From: an uncultured Clostridia bacterium
Lineage (GTDB): Bacteria > Bacillota > Clostridia > TANB77 > CAG-508
DNA: 34,114 nt
Assembly: GCA_944393485.1 (NCBI GenBank)
Contig: CALYAJ010000018.1
Location: forward strand, 1 to 34,114
Reading direction: 5' to 3'
In this document: piece after piece, positions 15,830 to 25,360 of the stretch
Layout of the letters: each line of letters begins with the position of its first letter
How positions within the stretch are numbered: position 1 is the stretch's first letter
The notes under the pieces: model-generated
Databases searched by the model: none
The model's input: only the letters and a program-made list of their open reading frames with translations
Told to the model about the DNA's origin: nothing
Position numbers and translations under genes: made by a program

Positions 15830-16382
15830 CTGTTGGTACCTCCTCGCTTCCTTCTGTTGCTTGGAAGTATTCTTTTTCTTCAAAACCAAACATTCTAGAT
15901 ATTATATTAGTAGGAAATCTTTTTATTTTAGCATTATAATCTTTAACAGCGTCATTATAATCTTTTCTTGCCGTTGCTATACGATTTTCTGTTCCTGCTA
16001 ATTCATCTTGCAAATTTATAAAATTTTCTGAAGATTTTAAATCTGGATAATTTTCTACAACTACTAATAAATTATTTAATGCACTTGATAATTCCTGATC
16101 TGCATTTGCTTTGTCAGCAACTGAATTTGCACTATTTAATTTAGCTCTTGCTTCTGTTACAGAATCTATGACAGATTGTTCTTGATTTGTATATCCTTTA
16201 ACAGTATTGACTAAATTTGGTATTAAATCTGCTCTTCTTTGTAACATTGTATCTATTGTGGCAAATTTATTATCTACTTCTTCTGACAATCCTACCAAAC
16301 CATTATAACTTGATATTCCTCCTATTACTATTAATAATAAAATTACAATTACAACAATAATTGCTATTGATGATTTTTTCAT
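15807..16382 (-). CDS. lemA: LemA family protein
   Basis: 191 residues. An N-terminal membrane helix (about 5-25) precedes the helical LemA domain (YNGLVGLSEEVDNKFATIDTML, RRADLIPNLVNTVKGYT, then ENFINLQDELAGTENRIATARKDYN). The topology puts the helical bundle outside. It overlaps the TPM-domain gene, so the two are translationally coupled and probably form one envelope complex of unknown role. Confidence 0.93.
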   Translation of the reverse strand: MKKSSIAIIVVIVILLLIVIGGISSYNGLVGLSEEVDNKFATIDTMLQRRADLIPNLVNTVKGYTNQEQSVIDSVTEARAKLNSANSVADKANADQELSSALNNLLVVVENYPDLKSSENFINLQDELAGTENRIATARKDYNDAVKDYNAKIKRFPTNIISRMFGFEEKEYFQATEGSEEVPTVDFNSIQ

Positions 16383-16413
16383 CTCATTCTTCCCCTTTCT
16401 TTATAATAATATA

Positions 16414-16447
16414 ACCGCTACCTAAGTTTTTATTCTTATGTAGCGGT
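16414..16447 (-). terminator. Hairpin between the M23 gene and lemA
   Basis: 8-bp stem ACCGCTAC/GTAGCGGT extended by a partial inner stem. The trailing sequence on the minus strand (TATATTATT) is only weakly T-rich. It could terminate the ftsEX operon or act in the lemA leader. Confidence 0.5.
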
Positions 16448-16473
16448 CTAAATATGTAACTATAGTAAATAAT

Positions 16474-17640
16474 TTATAGATAATTTAATGGATTAACTCT
16501 ATTGCTATATCCTCCTGGAGATACTCTTACTTCAAAATGTAAATGAGGTCCTGTTGAATTTCCTGTATTTCCTGAATACATTATTAATTGTCCTTGTTTT
16601 ACTTCTTGTCCAACACTTACAACTAGAGAAGAACCATGAGCATATAATGTATATAAACCATTATAATGTTTAATTTTTATGTAATATCCGTAACTATCTG
16701 ATCCTCCCCATGTTGATGTTACAACAATTCCATCTGCTGCAGCATATACTGGTGTTCCAACTGATACACCAAAGTCTACTGCTCCATGATATTTTCCACT
16801 AGAATAATACATAGTTGCCGTTATACTACCTGTTTTTACTGGTCTAATAAATCCTTTTGAACTTGATCCTCCACTTGATGAAGAACCTGAATCATGTTCT
16901 TCCTGGGCTTGTTCTATTTTATGTTTTAATGCTTCCTCTTGTGCTTTTTCTTTTGCATCAAGTTCTTTCATTTTCTTCTCATATGCTTCTATATCTTCCT
17001 CTAAATCTTCTGATTGTGCTGTTAAATCTTCTACTTTTTTCTCTTCTTGATTTTTAGCTTTATTTAATTTTTTTTGTATGGCTTCTTGTTCTTCTTTTTT
17101 ATCTTCTACTTCTTTTAAGCTTTCATTTAAGTTATTTTTAGTTTCTTCTATTTCTTTTTTGTCAGCTTCTAATCCTTCAATTAATTCCTTATCAGCTTCA
17201 GTTAATGTTTCTACCATATAATATTTAGAAATAAAATCTGTTATATCTGCTGAAGAAAGTAATACATCAAGATAACTTGTTTCTCCATTTTCATATATTG
17301 TAATTAATCTTTCATCTAACAAATCTTGCTTTTCCTGTCTTTCTTCCTCTAATTCATCTAATTTTTTTTGCATTTCTTTTATTTCTTTATTTTTTTGTTC
17401 TATTTCAGATTTTAAAGAATTAATTTCTTTTTCATATTCTTTTATTTGAGAAGTTAAATCTTCCACTTTATCTTCAGATTCAGCTTTTTGACTATTTACC
17501 TCATTTAAACTTTCTTTTGTCTCTTTTATCTTTTTATTCAATTCGCTCTTTTCAGTTGCATATGACATTATTGAAAACGCATTCATCGCTATCGATATAA
17601 TTACTAGTATCCCTATTATTTTTAATCCTATTTTTTTCAT
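16474..17640 (-). CDS. Murein hydrolase activator, coiled coil plus M23 domain
   Basis: 388 residues: signal peptide (1-28, ending MSYATE), a long coiled coil rich in Glu/Lys (about 30-250), a Ser/Gly linker (SGSSSSGGSSSKG) and a C-terminal LytM/peptidase M23 domain. The zinc motifs HGAVD (285-289) and HLH (about 366) are intact, so it may itself cut peptide cross-links, unlike EnvC. The coiled coil is the part that docks on FtsX in EnvC and PcsB. It is the last gene of the ftsE-ftsX operon and lies 39 nt after its paralogue. Confidence 0.88.
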   Translation of the reverse strand: MKKIGLKIIGILVIISIAMNAFSIMSYATEKSELNKKIKETKESLNEVNSQKAESEDKVEDLTSQIKEYEKEINSLKSEIEQKNKEIKEMQKKLDELEEERQEKQDLLDERLITIYENGETSYLDVLLSSADITDFISKYYMVETLTEADKELIEGLEADKKEIEETKNNLNESLKEVEDKKEEQEAIQKKLNKAKNQEEKKVEDLTAQSEDLEEDIEAYEKKMKELDAKEKAQEEALKHKIEQAQEEHDSGSSSSGGSSSKGFIRPVKTGSITATMYYSSGKYHGAVDFGVSVGTPVYAAADGIVVTSTWGGSDSYGYYIKIKHYNGLYTLYAHGSSLVVSVGQEVKQGQLIMYSGNTGNSTGPHLHFEVRVSPGGYSNRVNPLNYL

Positions 17641-17679
17641 TTTAATCTTATCCTCCGTTATTTACTAAGTTTTTGTACT

Positions 17680-18828
17680 TTAGTTAGTTACATATGGCAA
17701 TGGATTTACTGCACTTCCATTTACTCTTACTTCAAAGTGTAAATGATTTCCTGTTGAATAACCTGTAGAACCAACTTTTAAGATGACGTCTCCTTTTTTT
17801 ACAGTTTGTCCTAATGTAACTGTTATTTCACTACCATGACCATATAATGTTGAAACTCCTCCACCATGATCAATCATTACCATATTACCATATGCCGTAT
17901 TACGTCCTGCTTTAACAACTACTCCATCATTTGCTGCAAGTACATTTGTTCCTTTAGGCGCAGGAATATCAATTCCTGAATGAAGTTTATAAACACCAGT
18001 TATTGGATGAACTCTCATTTTAAATGTTGAACTTAATCTCGTATATCCTGGTAATGGCCAAAGCATTTCTCCACCGACATAATTTGGATTTACTATTAAA
18101 TTATTTGATGTAATTGATTGTATTTCTGCTTCAAGTTGATTAATTTCTGTTTGGTATGCATCAATTTCTAACTGAATCTTTTTTTCTTGATCTGTTAATT
18201 GTGCAGTATATGAATCTTTCTGTATTTTTGTATTTTGAAGAATTATTGATGCTTTCTCTTTTTCTTCCTTTGCTGTATTTATTTGATTTTTTTGTTCTTC
18301 TAACTCTTTTTGATCTTCTTCAATCAATTTTTTCTGTCTTTCTATATCATCCAAAAAGTTCATATTTGAATCTGTTAATATAGAAATTAGATAATAGCTA
18401 GACAAAAATTCTGTTATAGACTTTGAACTTAGTACTACATCTAAATATTCTGTTGTTCCTGATTCATAAACTGTTATTAATCTATCATCTAATAATTTTT
18501 TCTGTTTATCATAATTAGCTTGCGCTTCCGCTATTTCTATTTCTAGCTGTGAAATATTATTTTGTAAATTTACAATTTGATTATTATAGTCTGTTACTTC
18601 ATTTTCATATTGTGCAATACTATTATTTAATTCTTGTATTTGATTTAAATTAGCACTTAATTCATCTTGAACAGCTTGAAGTTGAGTCATTGCCATATCT
18701 TGATTGGCCTGTGCTGCATCTTGCTGTTCTTGCAAATCATTTAAACTTTCAGCATATACAAATGAGTAATTTACTAATATCAGCAATATTAAGACTACTG
18801 ATACTAATGTTTTTAGAATTGTCTTCAT
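17680..18828 (-). CDS. Murein hydrolase activator, coiled coil plus M23 domain (paralogue)
   Basis: 382 residues with the same plan as the next gene downstream: signal peptide (1-26, ending SFVYAES), coiled coil rich in Gln/Asn (about 28-235), then an M23 domain with HSGID (283-287) and HLH (362-364). The stretches ERLITVYE/DRLITVYESG and the YLDVVLSS hinge are shared by the two paralogues, indicating tandem duplication. It starts 15 nt after ftsX, so FtsEX should gate its activity by ATP-driven conformational change at the division site. The Gln/Asn-rich versus Glu/Lys-rich coils suggest the copies have diverged in partner or charge. Confidence 0.88.
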   Translation of the reverse strand: MKTILKTLVSVVLILLILVNYSFVYAESLNDLQEQQDAAQANQDMAMTQLQAVQDELSANLNQIQELNNSIAQYENEVTDYNNQIVNLQNNISQLEIEIAEAQANYDKQKKLLDDRLITVYESGTTEYLDVVLSSKSITEFLSSYYLISILTDSNMNFLDDIERQKKLIEEDQKELEEQKNQINTAKEEKEKASIILQNTKIQKDSYTAQLTDQEKKIQLEIDAYQTEINQLEAEIQSITSNNLIVNPNYVGGEMLWPLPGYTRLSSTFKMRVHPITGVYKLHSGIDIPAPKGTNVLAANDGVVVKAGRNTAYGNMVMIDHGGGVSTLYGHGSEITVTLGQTVKKGDVILKVGSTGYSTGNHLHFEVRVNGSAVNPLPYVTN

Positions 18829-18843
18829 ATCTATACTCCTTAT

Positions 18844-19764
18844 TTATACTTTTAAATATCTACGCATAGAAATACAGCTTCCTAAAACACCTATTCCAAT
18901 TCCTAAGATTGCATATACAAGTACGATAAGTCCAAACATATCTGAGAATGTTAATAAACTTATATTCATTGCTGAAACAACTTGTGATTCTAATATTTTT
19001 CCTGCAATCAAATTATAATTAATTCCTAATATTACAATTGATATTGCTGCTGAAATAATTCCTATTATTATACCTTCTACAATAAAAGGCCATCTTATAA
19101 AGCTATTAGTTGCTCCTACATATTTCATAATAGATATTTCTTTTCTTCTTGCGTGAACAGTAAGCTTTATTGTATTTGATATAATAAATATTGAAATTAT
19201 AATTAATATTAAAAGTATTACTCCAGTTATTATTCTAATACCATTTGCTAAATTAATTAATGTTGCTACTGTTTCATCTTTACTTGTTATATTTTTTATT
19301 ACTTTTTCACTATCTGGCTTATCAGTATCATATTCCCATATTTTATCTTGTATCTCATTACTTCTTGATAAATCTGTTAATGTTACTACATAAGAAGCTG
19401 GAAAAATATTATTTTCATCATATCCAGATAATAAATCTTCTCTATCTTTAAATTGGCTTTTTAATTGATTTAAAGCATCTTCTTTTGATCTATATTCTAC
19501 TGTATTTACTCCATCTATATTTTTTATGTAATCTTCAATAGCCTTTGTTTGATCTTCTGAAATATCATATAAGAATACTTGTATTCCTTGTTCATTTTCA
19601 ATTTGTTGCATTATACCATTAATGTTTTGTGTTATTACAAAAAATACACCAAATATTAACATTGTAAGTGCCATAATGATTATTGATGCACTTGATGATT
19701 TTTTGTTTTTAAATACATTTCTAAATCCTTCACCTATTAAATATGTTAATACATTATATCTCAC
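18844..19764 (-). CDS. ftsX: Cell division protein FtsX
   Basis: 306 residues. A cytoplasmic N-terminus, a first helix near 22-44, a large extracellular loop (about 45-180) that binds hydrolase activators, and three further helices (about 183-205, 225-250, 275-297) give the FtsX/MacB permease topology. Conserved ARRKEISIMKYVGATNSFIRWPF is present. The start is GTG, overlapping the ftsE stop as GTGA, so the two are translationally coupled. Confidence 0.95.
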   Translation of the reverse strand: MRYNVLTYLIGEGFRNVFKNKKSSSASIIIMALTMLIFGVFFVITQNINGIMQQIENEQGIQVFLYDISEDQTKAIEDYIKNIDGVNTVEYRSKEDALNQLKSQFKDREDLLSGYDENNIFPASYVVTLTDLSRSNEIQDKIWEYDTDKPDSEKVIKNITSKDETVATLINLANGIRIITGVILLILIIISIFIISNTIKLTVHARRKEISIMKYVGATNSFIRWPFIVEGIIIGIISAAISIVILGINYNLIAGKILESQVVSAMNISLLTFSDMFGLIVLVYAILGIGIGVLGSCISMRRYLKV

Positions 19765-20441
19765 AATTCATACCCACCTTTTTCATCATCTTTAACAATA
19801 GACCCTTTACGTATATGAATAACTCTTTTGTTCATTTGGTCTACTATGTCTTTTGCATGTGTTGCCACAACTACTGTTGTTCCTCTTAAATTAATATCAT
19901 TTAAAAGTGTCATAATATCCCATGCAGTGTCTGGATCTAGATTTCCTGTAGGCTCATCTGCAATTAACATTGATGGATTATTTACTAAAGCTCTTGCTAA
20001 TGCAACTCTTTGTTGCTCTCCTCCAGATAATTCATTTGGATACATTTTAGCTTTTGCACTTAGTCCTACTAATGATAATACCATAGGTACTTGTCTTCTT
20101 ATATGTCTTGGCGTTGCTTTAACAATATACATTGCAAATGCAACATTTTCATAAACAGTTTTGTCTGGTAAAAGTCTGAAGTCTTGAAAAACAACTCCCA
20201 TACTTCTACGTAAATATGGAATTCTGCTTGGTTTTAAAAAAGTTGTATCTTTACCATTTATTATTATATTTCCTGATGTAGGTTCTTCTTCTTTTAAAAT
20301 TAATTTTATTAATGTTGATTTTCCAGAACCAGAAGCACCAACTAAAAATGCAAACTCACCTTTTTCTATAACGAAATTAGCGTTTTTTACAGCTTCTGTG
20401 CCTGTTTCATATGTTTTGCACACATTTCTAAATTCTATCAT
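19761..20441 (-). CDS. ftsE: Cell division ATP-binding protein FtsE
   Basis: 226-residue ABC ATPase. Walker A GASGSGKST (about 36-44), Q loop VFQDFRLLP, signature LSGGEQQRVALARAL and Walker B MLIADEPTG are all present, with the switch His in VVVATH. It drives FtsX, which activates peptidoglycan hydrolases, here most likely the two M23 proteins encoded directly downstream. The ribosome-binding site is AAGGAG. Confidence 0.97.
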   Translation of the reverse strand: MIEFRNVCKTYETGTEAVKNANFVIEKGEFAFLVGASGSGKSTLIKLILKEEEPTSGNIIINGKDTTFLKPSRIPYLRRSMGVVFQDFRLLPDKTVYENVAFAMYIVKATPRHIRRQVPMVLSLVGLSAKAKMYPNELSGGEQQRVALARALVNNPSMLIADEPTGNLDPDTAWDIMTLLNDINLRGTTVVVATHAKDIVDQMNKRVIHIRKGSIVKDDEKGGYEL

Positions 20442-20617
20442 TTGGTTTCTCCTTCGAATTATTTGTTCTATTATTTACAATTTTATCATTATATCTACAA
20501 AATATAATAACAATAATTATAATTTTATGCAAGACTTCCACAAAAAATTCACAATTATTTAACTTGTTTTTTCTTAATGATTTTCTAACCTCTTTTTATA
20601 ACAATAGTTTTGAGATT

Positions 20618-21544
20618 TTATTCTTTAATTACATTTTCTATAATAGAATCTTTATCAATTTTAAAATACTTCAATAATTCTTCTGCTTTTCCTGAAATTC
20701 CAAAGCTATCATTAATTCCCATTCTAATAACTTTAGTAGGATATTCTTGGCAAAGCACTTCACAGACAGCTCCTCCAAGACCTCCTATTATATTGTGATC
20801 TTCTACTGTTATTATTTTTTGTGTTTCTTTTGCAGATTTTATTATTATGTCTTTATCAATTGGTTTAATAGTGTGCATATCTATAACTCTAATATTTATT
20901 CCTCTTTCTTTAAGTTCTTCCATTGCTTTTATTGCTTCTGAAACAGTTACTCCTGTTGCTATTACAGTAGCATCAGTTCCGTCACCTATTTGTATTCCTT
21001 TTCCTATTTCAAAATTTTCTTCTTCATAAATTTTAGGTGTTGCTAATCTGCATAATCTTAAATATACAGGTCCATTTATTTCTTTTATTTTTCTTACTGC
21101 CCATTTTGTTTGAGTATCATCAGAAGTACACATTACAGTCATATTAGGAAGTGTTCTCATCAAACTTAAATCTTCTAACATTTGGTGTGTTGCTCCATCT
21201 TCTCCAACTGTTACTCCTGCATGTGTTGCACAAATTTTAACATTCAAATTTGGATAACATATGCTGTTTCTAATTTGATCATATGCTCTTCCTGCAGCAA
21301 AAATTGCAAAAGTGCTTGCATATGGAATCTTTCCACATGTAGCTAGTCCTGCAGCCATAGACATCATATTTTGTTCAGCAATACCAACATCAAAAAATCT
21401 ATTAGGATATTTTTTTGCAAATATATTTGTTTTAGTTGCAGAAGATAAATCAGCATTCAAAACAACTACCTTTTCATCTATTCCTATTTCTGCTAATTCT
21501 TCTCCATAACTTTGTCTTGTTGCTTTTTTTTCATTATAATTCAT
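20618..21544 (-). CDS. Transketolase, C-terminal subunit
   Basis: 308 residues covering the pyrimidine-binding and C-terminal domains. It has GKIPYASTFAIFAAGRAYDQ, CATHAGVTVGEDGATHQ and VEDHNIIGGLGGAV. It pairs with the N-terminal half encoded just upstream to make a two-polypeptide transketolase for the non-oxidative pentose phosphate pathway, an arrangement common in Firmicutes and archaea. Its AGGAGG ribosome-binding site lies within the last codons of the N-terminal gene (11-nt overlap), which should keep the subunits balanced. Confidence 0.93.
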   Translation of the reverse strand: MNYNEKKATRQSYGEELAEIGIDEKVVVLNADLSSATKTNIFAKKYPNRFFDVGIAEQNMMSMAAGLATCGKIPYASTFAIFAAGRAYDQIRNSICYPNLNVKICATHAGVTVGEDGATHQMLEDLSLMRTLPNMTVMCTSDDTQTKWAVRKIKEINGPVYLRLCRLATPKIYEEENFEIGKGIQIGDGTDATVIATGVTVSEAIKAMEELKERGINIRVIDMHTIKPIDKDIIIKSAKETQKIITVEDHNIIGGLGGAVCEVLCQEYPTKVIRMGINDSFGISGKAEELLKYFKIDKDSIIENVIKE

Positions 21545-22358
21545 TTTCGTTTCCTCCTAACTCTTGTATCGCTAACTTATATTCTTCTTCATTTGGAGCT
21601 TTCCCATGCCATTCAACTTTGTTTTCCATAAAAGATACACCTTTTCCTTTTATAGTTTTTGCTATTATTGCAGTTGGCTTTCCTTTACATTCTTTTGCAC
21701 TATTTAATGCATCTTCAATTTCTTTTATTTCATGTCCATTAATATTTATTACATTAAAACCAAAATCTTCAAATTTTTTATCTATTGGATATGGATTTAT
21801 TACTTTGTCTATAGTTCCATCTATTTGTAAATTATTATTATCTACAAAAACACATAAATTATCTAATTTATATTTAGATGATGTCATTGCTGCTTCCCAT
21901 ATTTGTCCCTCTTCTATTTCACCATCGCCTAGAATTGCATATACTCTATAATTTTTATTATCTAATTTCCCTGCAATTGCCATTCCATTTGCTGCAGATA
22001 ATCCTTGTCCTAAAGAACCTGTTGTCATATCTATTCCTGGAATTTTTTTCATATCTGGATGTCCTTGAAGTATTGAACCTACTTTTCTAAATTTATCCAA
22101 TTCTTTTATATCAAAAAATCCTTTTAATGCTAATGCTGCATATAATGCTGGTGCACAATGTCCTTTTGACAATACTAATCTATCTCTATCTTCCATTTTG
22201 GGATTATTACTGTCTACATTCATTTCCTTAAAATATAATACAGCAAGAATATCTGCAATTGATAGTGAACCACCTGGATGACCTGATTTTGCTAAATAAA
22301 CTTGCTTAACAATATTAATTCTTAATTTTCTTGCAATTTCTTTTAATTCTTCTTCCAT
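21534..22358 (-). CDS. Transketolase, N-terminal subunit
   Basis: 274 residues carrying the thiamine-diphosphate-binding domain: KSGHPGGSLSIADILA, LSKGHCAPALYAAL, GSLGQGLSAANGMA, and the GDGEIEEGQIWEA motif followed by NNLQIDG for metal and diphosphate. It is half the length of a single-chain transketolase, and the rest is the next gene. A terminator-like hairpin precedes it, so the pair is probably transcribed separately from the upstream protease. Confidence 0.94.
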   Translation of the reverse strand: MEEELKEIARKLRINIVKQVYLAKSGHPGGSLSIADILAVLYFKEMNVDSNNPKMEDRDRLVLSKGHCAPALYAALALKGFFDIKELDKFRKVGSILQGHPDMKKIPGIDMTTGSLGQGLSAANGMAIAGKLDNKNYRVYAILGDGEIEEGQIWEAAMTSSKYKLDNLCVFVDNNNLQIDGTIDKVINPYPIDKKFEDFGFNVININGHEIKEIEDALNSAKECKGKPTAIIAKTIKGKGVSFMENKVEWHGKAPNEEEYKLAIQELGGNENEL

Positions 22359-22375
22359 ATTAAACTCCTATTCTA

Positions 22376-22414
22376 CAAAAAGAGGCAATATAATGTTTTA
22401 TTGCCCCTTTTTAT
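22376..22414 (-). terminator. Terminator after surface protease
   Basis: Stem AGAGGCAATA/TATTGCCCCT flanked by A and T runs, 10 nt past the protease stop. It could work in both directions. Confidence 0.8.
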
Positions 22415-22420
22415 TAATTT

Positions 22421-24667
22421 TTATTTGTTTTTTATATCTTTATACTTTCTATAATTTACATATGAAATTAACATTATTATTAATCCAATAGGCAATACTA
22501 TTCTTAATAATCTTCCTCCAGTATATGGCAATTTACCATTTGCTACAGTTCTATCAACTGTTCCATTATAATAATATTGTGAATTACTTTCATTATTATT
22601 ATTTGGTGTTTCTGTATTCTGGTTATTATTTGCATTTTCATCTAAGTTTCCATCTGTATTGGTATTTTCATCTGGATTATTTGTATCATTATCTGTATTG
22701 GTATTTTCATTCGGATTGTTTATATCAGCATCTGTATTGGTATTTTCGTTTGGATTATTGGTATCCGTATTAGTGTTTGTATTTGTGTTAGTGTTAGTAT
22801 TAGTATTTGTATTTGTGTTTGTATTTGTGTTAGTGTTTGTATTTGTATTAGTATTAGTATTTGTATTTGTATTAGTGTTTGTATTTGTGTTAGTATTAGT
22901 ATTAGTATTAGTATTTGTATTTGTATTTGTGTTAGTATTTGTATTAGTATTAGTATTTGTGTTTGTGTTTGTGTTTGTATTAGTATTTGTATTAGTATTT
23001 GTATTTGTGTTTGTGTTAGTATTAGTATCTGGATTTTTTTCATCATCGGCTATTGCGATTGCTTTTATACATAAGTTAGAATTGCTAAAAGTATAATCTT
23101 GCAACTGGAATTCTGTAAAATCTCTCCATGCACCATCAATATTAATAAAACTTTCTCCTTTATTTGCACTTACACAATCATAAACTGTTTCAGTTACAGA
23201 GCCTAAATCTTTAGGATTACACTCTGTTCCTATAGCAATTTTCCCTGTTCCTCTTAAATTTACTACTACAGCAAATTTTTCACCTGTAACTTCAACTGGT
23301 TCTTTAAATACTAATGTATTATACGTATCGCCTAAATCTGTGTTTAATAAATCAACCTTAACTAAATTATCTGTTAAACTATCTCCATTAGGATTAATAT
23401 ATACTTCTGGTGTATAATTTCCCGTTACACAAACTTGTATTTCCTTAATTAATTCTGAATCACTCGTATCTCTTGTAAATACATTTGCTATTTGCGCTAA
23501 AGAATTTTCATCTGATTCAAAATTTAATTGTGCAGTCATTCCATAAAAATCATTTTGATAAATTTTATCTGTACTTTGAATTTTCTCCGCATTAGTTATT
23601 CCTGTTAAATTCTTTTCAATATTAACATCATCATATGAAACATATAATAAACCATCTGCAAAGCTATCCGTTCCATATGAATTTAAACATATATATGCTC
23701 CTGGATTTTTTGGCCTACATTCTGGATTAAAATTATCTACAGAATAATTATCATCCCAACCTATTATTGTTATTGCATGATCAATTGGAGCAAAAGAAGT
23801 ATTGTCACAATAATATGCTTCTGAATGCATAGGATCTGATGGATCACTATAGTATTGGGCTCCATTTCCATAAGTTATCGCAGCTATTGCCCCATAATTT
23901 AATATATGTTCTTTTATTGCATTTCTCATTGTAGTAACTTCTGAATCTGTATATTCATTATATGCATCATCATAATATTTTATCTCTTGTGTTTCACTAT
24001 TATACATTTTATTTATATTTGGAAAAATTATTGCCTCTCTAACTCTAGTGTCTGGATTTTTTCCTTCTAATTCTGATAAACTAATTCTGTCTGTATCATT
24101 ATCAACAAAAGGCATATCTTCCTCTAATACTGCACCTGTACCATTAGTATAATATCCCAATCCAATATATGAATTTCCGCCTTGTCCTATTTCTCTATTA
24201 TATCCTATTGGATTTTCTCCATCAGAGAAAGTTTTAGATGTTACAAAATCCATATATCTTTCTGAAAATCTTGGTACAACTTCATAGCTTCTTGCCAATA
24301 AAGATTCTAATGAACTGTTCATAGAAAAAGCCCAACATTCTGCTGTAGTTCCTTGGTCTTTTATTGGTATATTGTAGTCTTCTGTTAATACATATGTACT
24401 TGGTATTGTTGCTTTCGCCCATATATTTCTTAATCCAAATAACATTGAACTAGCATCTTTTTCTTCTTTTTCTGATATATTATTTACTGTTATATTGGGC
24501 ATAATTGTATTGGCTCTTTCTTCATTTGAAAGTTGTTCCCATTTTTTAAAATCTTCAGATATTTCAACACTTATTTTAAAATCATTTGCATAAACAGGTA
24601 TTTCTATAACACCTACAATTATTGCTATTATAGAAAATAATATCATTATCCCTTTTATCTTCTTCAT
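22421..24667 (-). CDS. LPXTG-anchored papain-like cysteine protease with Asn-Thr repeat stalk
   Basis: 748 residues: signal peptide (1-27, ending VYAND), then a C1A protease domain. The catalytic Cys is in TTAECWAFS (Cys111), His in DHAITIIGWDD (His297) and Asn in YICLNSYG (Asn329). A beta-rich, lectin-like region follows (about 370-540). Next come about 43 Asn-Thr dipeptides (about 548-634), a degenerate Asn/Thr/Asp/Glu section, and a sortase signal LPYTG (713-717) with a hydrophobic helix and a Lys-rich tail. The protease should be covalently attached to the wall with the repeat as a wall-spanning spacer. A frame opens at TTG six codons earlier, but that codon overlaps the AGGAG ribosome-binding site, so the ATG is used. 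Confidence 0.9.
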   Translation of the reverse strand: MKKIKGIMILFSIIAIIVGVIEIPVYANDFKISVEISEDFKKWEQLSNEERANTIMPNITVNNISEKEEKDASSMLFGLRNIWAKATIPSTYVLTEDYNIPIKDQGTTAECWAFSMNSSLESLLARSYEVVPRFSERYMDFVTSKTFSDGENPIGYNREIGQGGNSYIGLGYYTNGTGAVLEEDMPFVDNDTDRISLSELEGKNPDTRVREAIIFPNINKMYNSETQEIKYYDDAYNEYTDSEVTTMRNAIKEHILNYGAIAAITYGNGAQYYSDPSDPMHSEAYYCDNTSFAPIDHAITIIGWDDNYSVDNFNPECRPKNPGAYICLNSYGTDSFADGLLYVSYDDVNIEKNLTGITNAEKIQSTDKIYQNDFYGMTAQLNFESDENSLAQIANVFTRDTSDSELIKEIQVCVTGNYTPEVYINPNGDSLTDNLVKVDLLNTDLGDTYNTLVFKEPVEVTGEKFAVVVNLRGTGKIAIGTECNPKDLGSVTETVYDCVSANKGESFINIDGAWRDFTEFQLQDYTFSNSNLCIKAIAIADDEKNPDTNTNTNTNTNTNTNTNTNTNTNTNTNTNTNTNTNTNTNTNTNTNTNTNTNTNTNTNTNTNTNTNTNTNTNTNTNTNTNTNTNTNTNTDTNNPNENTNTDADINNPNENTNTDNDTNNPDENTNTDGNLDENANNNQNTETPNNNNESNSQYYYNGTVDRTVANGKLPYTGGRLLRIVLPIGLIIMLISYVNYRKYKDIKNK
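22767..23026 (-). repeat. Hexanucleotide tract encoding Asn-Thr repeats
   Basis: About 260 nt of AAY-ACN hexamers encoding roughly 43 Asn-Thr pairs. Third positions vary (AAT/AAC, ACT/ACA), so the protein repeat is kept while the DNA is partly scrambled. Length changes in whole units keep the frame and would alter stalk length. Confidence 0.9.
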
Positions 24668-24746
24668 TTGTTCCACTCTCCTCAATTTTATAATAGCATA
24701 TATATCTGTTAGTTTCTTTTACATTTATGTATCTTTTAAATTACGA

Positions 24747-25244
24747 TTATATTACAATTTTAATTTCTTTATTCATTACTAATTGTTTATATTTTACACC
24801 ACATTCATCAAATAATTTTTTTGATGCTATAGTTTCAGCTGTTTCTGCATATTTATCTGAAATATAAATCACTTCTTTTATTCCTGCTTGAATAATTTCT
24901 TTTGCACATTCATTACATGGAAATAAATATACATATATCTTTGCACCTTCAAAATCTTTACGATTTCCTCTATAATTTAATATTGCATTTCTTTCAGCAT
25001 GAACTACATATAAATATTTAGTTTCTAAAGGATTTCCTTCTCTTTTCCATGGAAATTTTTCATCTTTAAATCCATTAGGAGCTCCGTTATATCCTATTGA
25101 TAAAATTCTGTTATCTTGCCCTACGATACAAGCACCAACTTGTGTATTAGGATCTTTACTCCTCATTGCTGACAATTTTGCAACTGCCATAAAATATTCA
25201 TCCCAAGTTAAATAATCTTTTCTATATTCGTCTTTTTCTTGCAT
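24747..25244 (-). CDS. dCMP deaminase
   Basis: 165 residues of the deoxycytidylate deaminase family. The zinc and catalytic motifs are HAERNAIL and [10 protein letters not shown]-terminal [28 protein letters not shown] and NGAPNGF are typical. It converts dCMP to dUMP for thymidylate synthesis. The frame extends 19 codons upstream, but GGAGG correctly precedes the ATG at 25244. It is expressed from its own promoter. Confidence 0.93.
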   Translation of the reverse strand: MQEKDEYRKDYLTWDEYFMAVAKLSAMRSKDPNTQVGACIVGQDNRILSIGYNGAPNGFKDEKFPWKREGNPLETKYLYVVHAERNAILNYRGNRKDFEGAKIYVYLFPCNECAKEIIQAGIKEVIYISDKYAETAETIASKKLFDECGVKYKQLVMNKEIKIVI

Positions 25245-25272
25245 ATTTTCCTCCACTTTTTTGTTTTCTCCA

Positions 25273-25301
25273 ATTTTATCATAGCTGTTTTTTTTATTCA
25301 A
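25273..25301 (-). promoter_or_regulatory. dCMP deaminase promoter
   Basis: TTGAAT (25296-25301), 17-nt spacer and TAAAAT (25273-25278) on the minus strand. Confidence 0.7.
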
Positions 25302-25360
25302 TAAAGAAATTTTAGTTTTAAATATTAATTATTCTAATAAAAATTTGATTTACAAACACA

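Noticed and set aside
22767..23026. CRISPR array or tandem regulatory repeat
   Set aside because: The repeat is in frame within a large protein, has a 6-nt unit and no unique spacers.
22525..23096. Plus-strand and alternative minus-strand ORFs rich in Val/Phe/Leu or Ile/Gln over the repeat tract
   Set aside because: They are frame shadows of the Asn-Thr hexamer repeat, with no ribosome-binding site.
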